Assembly: GCA_002398825.1 (NCBI GenBank)
Contig: DHBS01000007.1
Coordinates: forward strand, 4,193-68,192
Direction: 5' to 3'
Length of the DNA: 64,000 nt
Source of the DNA: Syntrophomonas sp. UBA4922
GTDB taxonomy: Bacteria > Bacillota > Syntrophomonadia > Syntrophomonadales > Syntrophomonadaceae
The position numbers were made by a program, and so were the translations under genes. Positions 33,253 through 42,386 of this stretch are shown here, piece after piece; the stretch's first letter is position 1, and each line of letters starts with the position of its first letter. A model generated the notes under the pieces. It saw only the letters and a list, made by a program, of their open reading frames with translations, was not told where the DNA came from and searched no databases.

Positions 33253-34314
33253 TCAATTAAGCATGATCTCCGGTGAAGTCCTGGTTTTCTCAATGGGAAA
33301 GGCATTGCCTCCGAGGATATCCTGGTAAACCGACTGATAGTCTAAGGCCATGCGCTGCCTGGAAAACCGGGTTTCAACCCACTGACGGCAATGACTGCGC
33401 GGCAGGGAGGCAACCTTGGGCATGACCTCGCAGGCCTCGGCGACGTTCTGTACCAGGAAACCGCTTACGCCGTCTTTTATCACCTCGGGCATCGAACCCT
33501 TGTTAAAAGCAATTACAGGAGTGCCGCAGGCCATTGATTCAACCACGGTCAAACCGAACATCTCCTGATATGATATGGGGTGCAAGACCGCATAAGCATT
33601 CCGCAAAAGCTCATCCCTTTGAGGCGGGCCTACCGAGCCGATATATATGATTTGCCGGTTGTCTATATGCGGAGCCACACGTTCGTTATAGTAATCCTTG
33701 TCCTGGATAATGCCGGCGATCAATAATTTCATCCCGCTTTGCCGGGCAATCTCTATGGCCTGCTCGGTGCCCTTATCGGGATGTATGCGGCCCAAGAATA
33801 CCAGATAATCACCGGGCTTGTCGCTGAAGGTAAACTCATCCAGGTTTATGCCGTGGTAAACCGTACGGACATAGTCTAAGTCGCGGTGCCTATCCGAATC
33901 GCTGATAGATACATAATAATTGTTGCGGTTATATTCGCGGTAAATTGGTACTATCTTAGGCGAAGAGAAGCCGTGGATGGTGGTCACCACCGGTGTATCT
34001 GTCATACGGCTGAAGGCTAAGGGAATAAAATCGTAATTGTTGTGAATCATGTCATATTTGTGCGCATTCTCGAACAGGTGGGCGATGTGCATCGCTTCCC
34101 AAACCTTGGGATCGATCTCCGGGTTCTCCTCATACGGATAGGGGCAGATATACTCCAAGCGAGCCGCCGTTTTGGAATCACCGGTGGCATACAATGTTAC
34201 TTCGTGCCCCAGTTTTACCAGCTCTTCAGTGAGATTCGAGACTACCAATTCCCAGGGGCCATAGTGCCGAGGCGGCGTCCTCCAGGCGATGGGTGACAGC
34301 ATTGCAATTTTCAT
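33253..34314 (-). CDS. Glycosyltransferase family 4
   Basis: 353 residues, GT-B fold. The start MKIAMLSPIAWRTPPRHYGP is typical of a GT4 subgroup that also includes ADP-glucose- and trehalose-synthase-like enzymes. Later marks are VVTTIHGFSSPK, YLVFLGRIHPDKGTEQAIEI (the donor domain's first strand and loop) and HPISYQEMFGLTVVESMACG, the acidic donor motif ending with GTPVIAFNKGSMPEVI. Product unknown. The GH5-like hydrolase gene lies 88 bases upstream on the same strand, with a strong hairpin between them, so the two may work on one glycan. Confidence 0.87.
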   Translation of the reverse strand: MKIAMLSPIAWRTPPRHYGPWELVVSNLTEELVKLGHEVTLYATGDSKTAARLEYICPYPYEENPEIDPKVWEAMHIAHLFENAHKYDMIHNNYDFIPLAFSRMTDTPVVTTIHGFSSPKIVPIYREYNRNNYYVSISDSDRHRDLDYVRTVYHGINLDEFTFSDKPGDYLVFLGRIHPDKGTEQAIEIARQSGMKLLIAGIIQDKDYYNERVAPHIDNRQIIYIGSVGPPQRDELLRNAYAVLHPISYQEMFGLTVVESMACGTPVIAFNKGSMPEVIKDGVSGFLVQNVAEACEVMPKVASLPRSHCRQWVETRFSRQRMALDYQSVYQDILGGNAFPIEKTRTSPEIMLN

Positions 34315-34333
34315 GATATACCTCCAGGTTTTT

Positions 34334-34390
34334 GATGCCCGCCCCGAAGCCGGATGTTTTATTAATCATAGATAAAACAGTGCGGGCATC
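34334..34390 (-). repeat. Long imperfect hairpin between the GH5-like and GT4 genes
   Basis: An outer 9-bp stem (GATGCCCGC with GCGGGCATC) and an inner 8-bp AT stem (TGTTTTAT with ATAAAACA). It could reduce transcription into the GT4 gene or stabilise the upstream message. There is no T-run behind it on the minus strand. Confidence 0.55.
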
Positions 34391-34401
34391 TTAATCGTCT
34401 G

Positions 34402-35640
34402 TTATTTATTTGCCAGCTGGGGTTCGAGACCTTTATGCAGCCGGTACTGCTCATACATAGCGCTGAGATTGCCGATCGGGTCCGAATAGAAATCCTCCCG
34501 GTCATAATCCTGCAGCCAGGGATGGCGCTTCTCTACCTTCTCCGGGGCGGGTTCATAGAGCCGCTGAGTCTTGAAAGCCTCCAAAGCTGGTTTAGGGGAG
34601 TGATCAGATCTGAACAGGCCGAAATACCTCTCATGTATTCTCCTGTCCAGAGGAGGGCGATCCCATAGATGGGGGTGATAATCCGCGAAGCACCAGGCCA
34701 GGGCACCCAGGATATGCTCTTGTTGCAGCAGAGTCAGGGCTCTCTGGTAGAAGTCCTTAACCGACTTTTCTTCAAAAAGGGGGAAAAGGCTTAAAACTGC
34801 GGTTTCAGCCCTTTCTTGATCGTTTTCACAGGTTGGTGCGCCAAACTCCTCCAGCAGCACAGGCTTTCCGCCCATCCACTCGGTTACCGTGGCCAGGAAA
34901 GGAAGGGCATGAGCGTCGAAAGGATCCTTTACCCAGGCCAGGTAGGAGGGATAGCCATGCATGCAAAGGTAGTCGCAGTACCTGGCGACATCCTGCGGCC
35001 ACATACGGCGGTCCTGTTCCAGATCTTCGCTGTGCATGCCGATGGTAACCGGCATACCCGGGCTATAGCTGCGGATGGTTGAGGTCATTACATCCAGCCA
35101 GCCTCGGGCCCTTTCCCGGTCGGGAGGTATGGCGAAATTGGAGTTTTCATTGCCCAGGTCGTAGCCGTACAGAGACTGGTGGCCGTGGACGTGCTGGCAG
35201 ACTGAGGCGATCTGAAGGGCTTGGGCTTCGATAACGGCTTCATCGCTGTAGCAATCCCGCAAAGCCCTGTCGGTGTATATCACACCTCCGGCATATATAT
35301 CGAAGGGTTGGGGCGCTGAGTAATCGGTCAGCATCCAGGCCGGCATCCAATTGACCCCGCTCATGTGGCCGCAGAAGAAGGTAGGCATGATCTGCAGCCC
35401 GTGGCGCCAGGCAATATCCATCGTTGTGGCAAGATGCTCCAAAGCCGCTGGGGAGATGAGGTCTGGCCGGGGCTGGAAGTCTTCCCAGGTAAGAAAAATG
35501 CGCACCAACTTAAACCCATGCTGCTGTAACAGACTAAAATCGCGGTTCACCTCGTTGGGGTCAAAATTCTTCCACCAGTACATGGCTTTATGAATCGGCC
35601 AGTAATTGATGCCCTGCAGGAAAGGCGTATTATCTGCCAT
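34402..35640 (-). CDS. Glycoside hydrolase family 5-like protein
   Basis: 412 residues of TIM-barrel type. LQGINYWPIHKAMYWW and HGFKLVRIFLTWEDFQP are the early strands of GH5-like enzymes. YGYDLGNENSNF near residue 163 supplies the usual N-E pair with the acid/base, and KPVLLEEFGAPT near residue 262 the nucleophile glutamate. There is no signal peptide, so it probably acts in the cytoplasm, perhaps on a storage or transport sugar. The substrate is unknown. It precedes the GT4 gene on the same strand; related gene pairs in other anaerobes suggest synthesis or turnover of a compatible solute or glycan, which is inference. Confidence 0.8.
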   Translation of the reverse strand: MADNTPFLQGINYWPIHKAMYWWKNFDPNEVNRDFSLLQQHGFKLVRIFLTWEDFQPRPDLISPAALEHLATTMDIAWRHGLQIMPTFFCGHMSGVNWMPAWMLTDYSAPQPFDIYAGGVIYTDRALRDCYSDEAVIEAQALQIASVCQHVHGHQSLYGYDLGNENSNFAIPPDRERARGWLDVMTSTIRSYSPGMPVTIGMHSEDLEQDRRMWPQDVARYCDYLCMHGYPSYLAWVKDPFDAHALPFLATVTEWMGGKPVLLEEFGAPTCENDQERAETAVLSLFPLFEEKSVKDFYQRALTLLQQEHILGALAWCFADYHPHLWDRPPLDRRIHERYFGLFRSDHSPKPALEAFKTQRLYEPAPEKVEKRHPWLQDYDREDFYSDPIGNLSAMYEQYRLHKGLEPQLANK

Positions 35641-35802
35641 ATGATCACCTCCGGCAAAAAGGTTACAGTTAGTAGCCTTCCTCCACTTTTGCTCTTTTAT
35701 TCCTTATGTTATGCCGGTCTGGCATCGGGCAGAAAAAATCTTTAGAAGTCGGAATGAAGACCCAGAGGGAACGATTGTCTTATCTGCATCGTCAGACAAA
35801 AA

Positions 35803-35832
35803 AACAGCCGGGAGCTATAAAACCCGGCTGTT
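35803..35832 (-). terminator. Terminator of beta-oxidation cluster A
   Basis: A 10-bp perfect stem (AACAGCCGGG with CCCGGCTGTT) and ten-base loop. On the minus strand it is followed by seven T residues. It ends the crotonase-thiolase-acyl-CoA dehydrogenase cluster. Confidence 0.92.
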
Positions 35833-35895
35833 GATATAAGCAGTTGTCACGGTTTATAATGGTTTTTTCCTGCCCTGAGACAGGATTAAAGCGGT

Positions 35896-37728
35896 TTACA
35901 TGAAGGCTTCTTCGGCTACGTCAATACAGCTTCTGTCGCCGGCCTTCATGGCCTTTTCGAATCCGAATACATCAGTAACATGGTTCATGATATAGAACTT
36001 GGCGCTGGCGATTTTGCCCTTGTAGAAATTGGCATCGTAATGGTCATCACCCAGTTCAGCCAGTTTCTTGGCAGCTAAGATGGCCTGGGAGAGCATCAGC
36101 TTGCCGCAGTAGACCCTGGCGCCTGAATGCATGGTCCGGGTGGCGAAGAGCTGTTTCATCTGCTTGTCGCCGGCGGTCCAGGCAGCATTCATGTCAACGA
36201 TATTCTTGAAAGAAGTCATGGCTTCAGACATCATAGCGAATTCAGCTGCGAATTCATCAGTCTTCTCGTTGGCAACAAAGTCATCGATTTCTTTTACCCA
36301 CTTCTGGAACGGAGCGCTGCCTTTCATGGTGAACTTACGGCCGGTATAGTCCTGGGCCTGGATGAAGTTGGTGCCTTCCCAGATGCCATGGATAACGCAG
36401 TCTCTGTATAGCTGAGCCCCGGCATACTCTTCCATGAAGCCGTAGCCGCCGTGGCATTGGATCGCTTCCCCGGTGAGAATGCGGGACATATCGGATGAAT
36501 AGGCCTTGCACAGCGGGTTGTTGATCGCAAACATATCAGCATAGTATTCTCTTTCTTCCTCGGTAGCAGCATCTACTTCCAGATCACGGAACAGATAGGA
36601 CTGGTAAATCAAAGCCCGGATGGCTTCCATGCCGGCTTTCTGGTACATCAGCATGCGGCGCACGTCTTCGTGTTCGATGATGCGTACACTGGGTCCTTTG
36701 GGATTGGTTGAATGTTTGCTCTGCACGCGCACTTTGGTGTAATCCAGAGCCGCGTAATAAGCGGAAGTTATGCAGCCCAGGGTGAATAAACCGGTGTTCA
36801 GGCGTTCTTCGTTCATATACGCGAACATCTGTGACATACCTACGCCACGACCGTCTACTACTTCTTTTTCGCCTACCATCCAGCCGTAGCAGTTGTCGTT
36901 CTCGCCCATGGCCAGGGTGAGGGTGGAGGAGCCATGAATACCCATTTTATGCTCGATGCCAACGGAAGTTACGTCATTCCAAGCACCCACGGAGCCATCC
37001 TCGTTGACCCAGAACTTTGGAACGATGAACAGAGAGATGCCGGCGGTGCCTTCTTTGGCCCCGGGGGTCTTGGCCAGCATCAGGTGGATGATGTTTTCCG
37101 CCAGATCATGGTCACCGGAGGTGATGAAGCATTTCTGGCCTTTCAGCTTGTACAGGCCGGGGGTTTCGGTGGGGAATGCCTTGCTCTGCACCGCGCCCAC
37201 TTCGGAGCCCGCTCCCGGTTCGGTCAGACCCATGGTGCCGCCCCATTCGCCGGTGTACATCTTGGGCAGGAACATATCCTGTTGTTTTTGGGTGCCGTAA
37301 TCCTGGAGCACAGTGGTGGCGCCCTGAGTCAGACACCAGAACATGACTATGGCGGCGGATGCAGCGGACTGCATCTCCAGAATCGGAGCATACCAGGACA
37401 GCGGTATCTTGCCGTCGCCGCGGAAACCAAACTGAGGCCCCAACTCAGCTTCCATAACGGTTTTATAAACATCCTTGAAGACATCGGGTGTAACAACCGC
37501 GTGTTCGTTCCCACCTACAAAGGTCGCCCCGATTTCGTCGGCCTCTTTGTTGGCCGGGCAGATTACATCGCGGCACACTTTGAAGTTAACATCGAGGAAA
37601 TTATCGATGTCGTCAATCCCATAGTAGTCCTTATAGGCATCTAAGGACAAAAGCTTTTCTGTGTCGAGCCATTCTTTGATCACGAACTTGATGTCCCGCG
37701 TGTTCATCAAAAAATTGTTATGTGGCAA
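35896..37728 (-). CDS. Acyl-CoA dehydrogenase, long form with C-terminal extension
   Basis: 610 residues, about 220 longer than ordinary short-chain acyl-CoA dehydrogenases. The extra N-terminal helical stretch and the C-terminal domain of about 130 residues place it in the long AcdA-type subfamily found in fatty-acid-oxidising bacteria. Motifs seen: MGLTEPGAGSEVGAVQSKAF (FAD and substrate region), CFITSGDHDLAENIIHLML, and CVIHGIWEGTNFIQAQDYTG with a glutamate at the usual catalytic-base position. It oxidises an acyl-CoA to the enoyl-CoA and passes electrons to ETF. TTG 37728 is chosen as start because AAGGAGG lies 8 bases before it. It is last in cluster A, behind crotonase and thiolase. Confidence 0.9.
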   Translation of the reverse strand: MPHNNFLMNTRDIKFVIKEWLDTEKLLSLDAYKDYYGIDDIDNFLDVNFKVCRDVICPANKEADEIGATFVGGNEHAVVTPDVFKDVYKTVMEAELGPQFGFRGDGKIPLSWYAPILEMQSAASAAIVMFWCLTQGATTVLQDYGTQKQQDMFLPKMYTGEWGGTMGLTEPGAGSEVGAVQSKAFPTETPGLYKLKGQKCFITSGDHDLAENIIHLMLAKTPGAKEGTAGISLFIVPKFWVNEDGSVGAWNDVTSVGIEHKMGIHGSSTLTLAMGENDNCYGWMVGEKEVVDGRGVGMSQMFAYMNEERLNTGLFTLGCITSAYYAALDYTKVRVQSKHSTNPKGPSVRIIEHEDVRRMLMYQKAGMEAIRALIYQSYLFRDLEVDAATEEEREYYADMFAINNPLCKAYSSDMSRILTGEAIQCHGGYGFMEEYAGAQLYRDCVIHGIWEGTNFIQAQDYTGRKFTMKGSAPFQKWVKEIDDFVANEKTDEFAAEFAMMSEAMTSFKNIVDMNAAWTAGDKQMKQLFATRTMHSGARVYCGKLMLSQAILAAKKLAELGDDHYDANFYKGKIASAKFYIMNHVTDVFGFEKAMKAGDRSCIDVAEEAFM

Positions 37729-37817
37729 TACAGTTCCCTCCTTATTAAGATATCTAATGTCTGTTGAAACAGTGAGAATACCTGGGGTATTTGGCCGAAA
37801 CCAAATCTGATATGTTT

Positions 37818-37841
37818 CCTGCCCGGGGAAAACCGGGCAGG
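37818..37841 (-). repeat. Intercistronic hairpin in cluster A
   Basis: A 9-bp perfect GC-rich stem (CCTGCCCGG with CCGGGCAGG) and six-base loop, lying between the thiolase stop and the acyl-CoA dehydrogenase start. There is no T-tract, so it is more likely an mRNA-stabilising or processing element than a terminator. Confidence 0.6.
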
Positions 37842-37853
37842 CACAAATTCAAA

Positions 37854-39038
37854 TTACATTTCGACGATCAGGGCAGTGCCCATGCCGCCGCCGATGCACA
37901 GGGTGGCCAAACCTTTCTTGGAGCCGCGTTTCTGCATCTCATAAAGCAGGGTACAAAGGATGCGGGCGCCGGATGATCCGATCGGGTGGCCGATAGCGAT
38001 AGCGCCGCCGTTGACGTTGACCTTATCCATCTTGTCGGCCCAGCCTAAATCACGGCCTACGGCGATGGACTGCGCGGCAAACGCTTCGTTGGCTTCAATC
38101 AAATCAATGTCATCAATAGTCAGGTTGGCTTTGGCCAGGGCTTTTCTAACCGCCGGTACCGGGCCTATTCCCATAACCTTGGGATCTACGCCGCCGGAGG
38201 CATAACTGACGATCTTGGCCATAGGCTTGAGTCCCAGTTCAGCGGCTTTTTCAGCGGACATAACCACGATTGCAGCAGCAGCGTCGTTGATGCCGGAGGC
38301 GTTGCCGGCGGTTACGCTGCCGTCTTTCTTGAAGGCGGGTTTCAGCTTGGCCAGGCCTTCAGCGGTAGTGTTGGCTTTGATGTATTCGTCATTCTCAAAT
38401 ACAACGTCACCCTTCTTGCCAGGGATGACCACCGGTACGATTTCATCTTTGAACTTGCCGGCTGCCTGAGCGGCTGCAGCTAAGGTCTGGCTGCGCAGAG
38501 CGAAGGCGTCCTGATCTTCTCTGGTGATGCCATATTGTTCGTTTACATTTTCAGCGGTGATGCCCATGTGATAGCCATTGAAGATGTCGGTCAGGCCGCC
38601 GAATACCATTTCGTCAACCATCTGTCCGGGGCCCATTCTATATCCCCAGCGAGCTTTGGGAAGCAGGTAGGGAGCGGCGCTCATGTTCTCCACACCACCG
38701 GCCAGAACGACGTCGACGTCGCCGGCTTTGATCAACTGGGCAGCCAGGCTGACTGCTCTCAAGCCAGATCCGCAAACCTTGTTGATAGTGAAGGCGGTTA
38801 CTTCTTTGGGGATGCCAGCGCCGATCATGCACTGGCGGGCGATGTTCTGGCCCAGGCCGGCCTGCAGAACGCAGCCGAATACGACTTCGTCGATCTGCTC
38901 GCCGGTGATGCCGGCTCTTTTCAGAGCTTCGGTCATGACAATGGCGCCCAGTTTAGCGGGCGGAACGTCTTTTAAGGCTCCACCAAAGGAACCCAGCGGA
39001 GTACGGCATGCGCTTACGATTACGACTTCTTTTGACAT
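37854..39038 (-). CDS. Acetyl-CoA C-acetyltransferase (thiolase)
   Basis: 394 residues, the ordinary length for a biosynthetic/degradative thiolase [18 protein letters not shown] contains the acyl-accepting cysteine near residue 88. [32 protein letters not shown] and [15 protein letters not shown] carry the catalytic His and the second Cys. It cleaves acetoacetyl-CoA to two acetyl-CoA in beta-oxidation, or condenses two in reverse. It is the middle gene of cluster A between crotonase and the long acyl-CoA dehydrogenase. A second, longer thiolase is encoded in cluster B. Confidence 0.95.
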   Translation of the reverse strand: MSKEVVIVSACRTPLGSFGGALKDVPPAKLGAIVMTEALKRAGITGEQIDEVVFGCVLQAGLGQNIARQCMIGAGIPKEVTAFTINKVCGSGLRAVSLAAQLIKAGDVDVVLAGGVENMSAAPYLLPKARWGYRMGPGQMVDEMVFGGLTDIFNGYHMGITAENVNEQYGITREDQDAFALRSQTLAAAAQAAGKFKDEIVPVVIPGKKGDVVFENDEYIKANTTAEGLAKLKPAFKKDGSVTAGNASGINDAAAAIVVMSAEKAAELGLKPMAKIVSYASGGVDPKVMGIGPVPAVRKALAKANLTIDDIDLIEANEAFAAQSIAVGRDLGWADKMDKVNVNGGAIAIGHPIGSSGARILCTLLYEMQKRGSKKGLATLCIGGGMGTALIVEM

Positions 39039-39095
39039 TAAATATTCACCTCTCCTATAAATTTAAAGTAAAAATAAAAAACCAATCTCACCTTA

Positions 39096-39878
39096 TTATT
39101 TACCGGTGAAATTGGCGGCTCTCTTCTCTACGAATGCATTCATACCTTCCTTCTGGTCTGCGGTAGCGAAGCACAGCCCAAATATATCGGCTTCAAATGC
39201 GATAGCGCGGTCAATGTCAGTTTGCATACCACTATCAGCTGCTGCCTTGCAATAACGCACAGCAAGCTGACCTTTGGCGATGATGCGCTTGGCAATGTCT
39301 TTTACAGTCTGCATTAATTCCTCAGCTGGTACAACCTGATTGACCAGACCGATGCGCAGAGCTTCGTTGGCATCAATCACATCCGCGGTATAGAGCAGCT
39401 GTTTGGCCATACCAGGCCCAATCAAGCGTGGCAGGCGCTGAGTTCCGCCGAATCCGGGAGTAATCCCCAGTCCGACTTCGGGTTGTCCAAATTTGGCCCG
39501 GAAAGAAGCGATGCGGAAATCGCACGCCATGGCCAGTTCGCAGCCCCCACCCAGGGCGAACCCGTTGACTGCTGCAATGACCGGTTTCTCCAGCAGTTCG
39601 ATGCTGCGGAATACCTGATTGCCAAGCGCGGAAAACGCTCTGCTCTCGGCGGCATTCAATGGCGCCATATAAGCAATGTCCGCACCGGCCACAAAAGATT
39701 TGTCCCCGGCGCCGGTAACAATCAAGACATCGATATCAGCATCTTCGCCGATCTTGGCAATAGCGTCTTTCAGCTCAAGCAGTGTTGCTGCATTCAAAGC
39801 ATTTAATGCTTTGGGCCTGTTAATGTAGAGTATGGCAAGCCTGTCTTCCTTTTCAAGTAAAATGTTTTCGTACGCCAT
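39096..39878 (-). CDS. crt: Enoyl-CoA hydratase (crotonase family)
   Basis: 260 residues. The oxyanion-hole segments are FVAGADIAYM and ALGGGCELAMACDFRIAS, and the two catalytic glutamates lie in GGCELAMACD and FGQPEVGLGITPGFGGTQRL. The start NILLEKEDRLAILYINRPKA is typical. It hydrates crotonyl-CoA to 3-hydroxybutyryl-CoA. It is the first gene of cluster A on the minus strand, and its paralog in cluster B is about equally long and closely similar. The cluster has no 3-hydroxyacyl-CoA dehydrogenase of its own. Confidence 0.95.
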   Translation of the reverse strand: MAYENILLEKEDRLAILYINRPKALNALNAATLLELKDAIAKIGEDADIDVLIVTGAGDKSFVAGADIAYMAPLNAAESRAFSALGNQVFRSIELLEKPVIAAVNGFALGGGCELAMACDFRIASFRAKFGQPEVGLGITPGFGGTQRLPRLIGPGMAKQLLYTADVIDANEALRIGLVNQVVPAEELMQTVKDIAKRIIAKGQLAVRYCKAAADSGMQTDIDRAIAFEADIFGLCFATADQKEGMNAFVEKRAANFTGK

Positions 39879-40399
39879 AAGATACCTCCCCTTCGTCTGA
39901 CTTACAAGTGGTATCCCACTTGGAACTCCTCCATCCCCCCCTCTATATAAGAGTCTAAAAGTAGTGATACCAAGAGCTTATTCCCACAAACACATTAATA
40001 GGATTGTCCCAGTGCTCAAAAGTTATCACCACCTGGTGACAGCTCTGTAAGCTAGTAGAATGGTTTTTCACACTTTAGTTTAATCCTAACCAGGTTGAAA
40101 AGCCATCTTTACAGACATCTAGTCGGAAACAGGCATAATACTACTATAAAATTTGCTGTGCTTGGATATGATTAAGACAAACCACATTAATTGACTGGAG
40201 TAATTATTGGGGTATTTTATCTCTGTAATACTCATGGAAATTGATCTCTGTATCTTTTGCGGGTACTCGCCACCATTTTGAATATGTAACGATATAATAA
40301 TTATATTATAAATTATATTATATATGATATAACAGGTATAACAAATTTGGAAGGTAATAACTGGATTATACTGTAAATTCATTTAAGGAGAACAAACAT
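39879..40399. promoter_or_regulatory. 521-base intergenic region with palindromes upstream of cluster A
   Basis: This divergent region should hold promoters for cluster A (minus) and the rhomboid gene (plus). Two clean inverted repeats stand out: CAAGTGG-TATC-CCACTTG at 39905-39922, 27 bases before the crotonase start codon, and TCACCA-CC-TGGTGA at 40026-40039. The first could be an operator overlapping the 5' leader. A very AT-rich self-complementary stretch occupies about 40288-40335, before the rhomboid promoter. No -24/-12 element or GTTGC-N6-GCAAC site was found here, in contrast to cluster B. Confidence 0.5.
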
Positions 40400-41077
40400 A
40401 TGTTTCCTTTGCGTGACAGCACCCCCAGCAACCATTTTCCCGTGGTGACAGTAAGTCTTATCATCCTGAATCTCATGATCTTCTACTTGGAAGGTGGTCT
40501 TTCCGAGTCACAGCTGAATGCCTTAATCTACCAGTTCGGCCTGGTGCCCGCCTATGTCCAGTTCGATCAAATGAACCCCAACATATATATTCCATTCTTA
40601 ACCTCAATGTTCCTGCATGGAAGTTGGATGCATGTCATTGGAAATATGTGGATGCTGTGGCTGTTTGGAGATAATGTGGAGGATTGCATGGGGCGCATGA
40701 AATTCCTGTTATTTTACCTGGGCACCGGTGTTATTGCCGCCCTGACCCATTATTGGACCGATCCGCAGTCTACTATACCGGTGGTAGGAGCATCCGGTGC
40801 GGTGGCTGGCATCATGGGAGCTTACTTTCTAATGTTCAAAAGGGCCCGGGTGTTGACCCTTATCTTCCCCATCTTCTTAATTACCATGCCGGCCTGGTTT
40901 TTTCTCGGGTTATGGGCGGTTACTCAACTCTGGAGCGGAGCCACATCATTGCTGCACAACGCTACTTCCAGCGCCCAGATCGCATTTTGGGCTCATGTGG
41001 GCGGATTCGCTGCCGGGATGGTCTTATACCGGGTGTTTCTCAAACCACAAGCCCGGCAGCAGTTAGTCAATAGCTAA
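40400..41077 (+). CDS. Rhomboid family intramembrane serine protease
   Basis: 225 residues with six to seven membrane segments. The active-site serine lies in VVGASGAVAGIMGAYF (GASG motif), the catalytic histidine in HVGGFAAGMVLYR, and the conserved HGSWMHVIGNMWMLWLFGDN loop region precedes them. Rhomboids cut membrane proteins within the bilayer; the substrate here is unknown. AAGGAG precedes the ATG. Its TAA stop overlaps the stop of the convergent coiled-coil gene by two bases, leaving no room for a terminator. Confidence 0.92.
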   Translation: MFPLRDSTPSNHFPVVTVSLIILNLMIFYLEGGLSESQLNALIYQFGLVPAYVQFDQMNPNIYIPFLTSMFLHGSWMHVIGNMWMLWLFGDNVEDCMGRMKFLLFYLGTGVIAALTHYWTDPQSTIPVVGASGAVAGIMGAYFLMFKRARVLTLIFPIFLITMPAWFFLGLWAVTQLWSGATSLLHNATSSAQIAFWAHVGGFAAGMVLYRVFLKPQARQQLVNS

Positions 41078-42261
41078 GCATGAATGCTTTCCAGGACTTC
41101 CTGTTTTTTGCTTAACAAGCGGTCGATATGCTCGTTGGCGAAGCGCAGGCCCTCGTCACTGCTCTGCAGAAAGTAAATGGTGTTTTCAATTCGTTCCTGG
41201 CTGGCTTTAATTTCGTGCCAGTGGCGTTCTTCTTCAAAGAGGTTCATACAGTCCTGCAGGTCATTGGCCCGACCGGTTTCAAGATACTGCTTGAATGTGG
41301 TGAGGGTTTTGGTGTCCTGATAGGACCCGTGTACCGGCGACCGGGATATGACGCTGTTATAGAAGGACAGCATTTGCCTGGTGTTGCTCAATTTGGCCTC
41401 GGCCTCGTTGATTTCCTGAATACAGGTTTCCCGGAAGTCGTCTCCGCATTGCATCCATTTTTCCAGGGTGTCTTTGTAGCGATCGCAGGCCTTTTCATAC
41501 TCGCGGTAGCGCAGCAGATATACCTTCATGTTGTGGTTGTACTGGCTGCATTCCTCCTGATATTTCTTTCTGGAGCGCATCAGCAGGTTTGGAATGGGAA
41601 TTAAGCTTTCTTTGCTGGTGCTTTCCGGTTTAAAGGGCTTTTCCGGAATATTATCAGGCTCGGGAGGCAGAACGTCTTCCCGGGATATGATGGCCTGGCG
41701 CTGTTCGATTAATTTTTGCAGGTAATGTTGATGCCGGTTTAACTTTTCGATTTCCTGCAAACTCAGTAAACACATTTCGATATCCCGGAGCAGATCATCT
41801 CTGTTCCTGGTGCTTTTTTTGCTGTTTTTCTTGGGCTTCAGATATAGACTGACCTCGTCAAGCATGACCGGAGTCTCCCTTAAGGTGCAGATAGCTGTAA
41901 AATCCTGCACCGTAAGCATCTGACTGCTGTCGGGCTTATCCTTGGTAAAATAAAAGCGCGTATTGGTTGCCGGAAAATAGTAGGGGCCGATGGTATTGAG
42001 ATATTCATTGCTGGCCAGTGCCTCTACCCCTTCGGCAGCATCCAGATAGCTATCCCACAAATCCAGCCACAGCTTGCAGGGAGTCCGTCCCCGGGGGCCG
42101 TTTTTGGCCAGGTCGCTGGTTTGCTGGTAGATATCAAGGGGTATCTTGATGAAGGAGTCGTAATAGTAAAACAGCACATCTTGCGGTGGATATTGTATGA
42201 TTAAAGACAAATCCATATAATGCACATCATCTTTGTGCAGAAAAGTAAAAAACATAACCAT
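41074..42261 (-). CDS. Unknown coiled-coil protein
   Basis: 395 residues that I do not recognise. The first 130 residues are globular and aromatic-rich (LSLIIQYPPQDVLFYYYDSF, then TIGPYYFPATNTRFYFTKD). From about 150 onward the sequence is strongly charged and helical, with long heptad-like runs and a Pro/Lys-rich hinge (LPPEPDNIPEKPFKPESTSK) near the middle, before a second helical region ending in ERIENTIYFLQSSDEGL and a short tail. No signal peptide or transmembrane segment is evident. It converges on the rhomboid gene with overlapping stops. A structural or DNA-partner role would be speculation. Confidence 0.7.
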   Translation of the reverse strand: MVMFFTFLHKDDVHYMDLSLIIQYPPQDVLFYYYDSFIKIPLDIYQQTSDLAKNGPRGRTPCKLWLDLWDSYLDAAEGVEALASNEYLNTIGPYYFPATNTRFYFTKDKPDSSQMLTVQDFTAICTLRETPVMLDEVSLYLKPKKNSKKSTRNRDDLLRDIEMCLLSLQEIEKLNRHQHYLQKLIEQRQAIISREDVLPPEPDNIPEKPFKPESTSKESLIPIPNLLMRSRKKYQEECSQYNHNMKVYLLRYREYEKACDRYKDTLEKWMQCGDDFRETCIQEINEAEAKLSNTRQMLSFYNSVISRSPVHGSYQDTKTLTTFKQYLETGRANDLQDCMNLFEEERHWHEIKASQERIENTIYFLQSSDEGLRFANEHIDRLLSKKQEVLESIHA

Positions 42262-42386
42262 AAACCCCCCTTTAGTTTCTAGTAATTATTTCTATATATT
42301 TCCATAAATACCTTCTTTATGGAAATAATATTTATTACAATATTTTACATATTATCGGCTTTATTTGAGGAATGAGGTGGAATTTT

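Noticed and set aside
36934..37644. 236-codon open frame opposite the long acyl-CoA dehydrogenase
   Set aside because: Mirror image of codon bias in a well-conserved gene; no start signal and no family resemblance.
40288..40335. AT-rich self-complementary stretch as a possible origin
   Set aside because: No DnaA boxes, iterons or replication genes nearby; best read as promoter-region AT richness.
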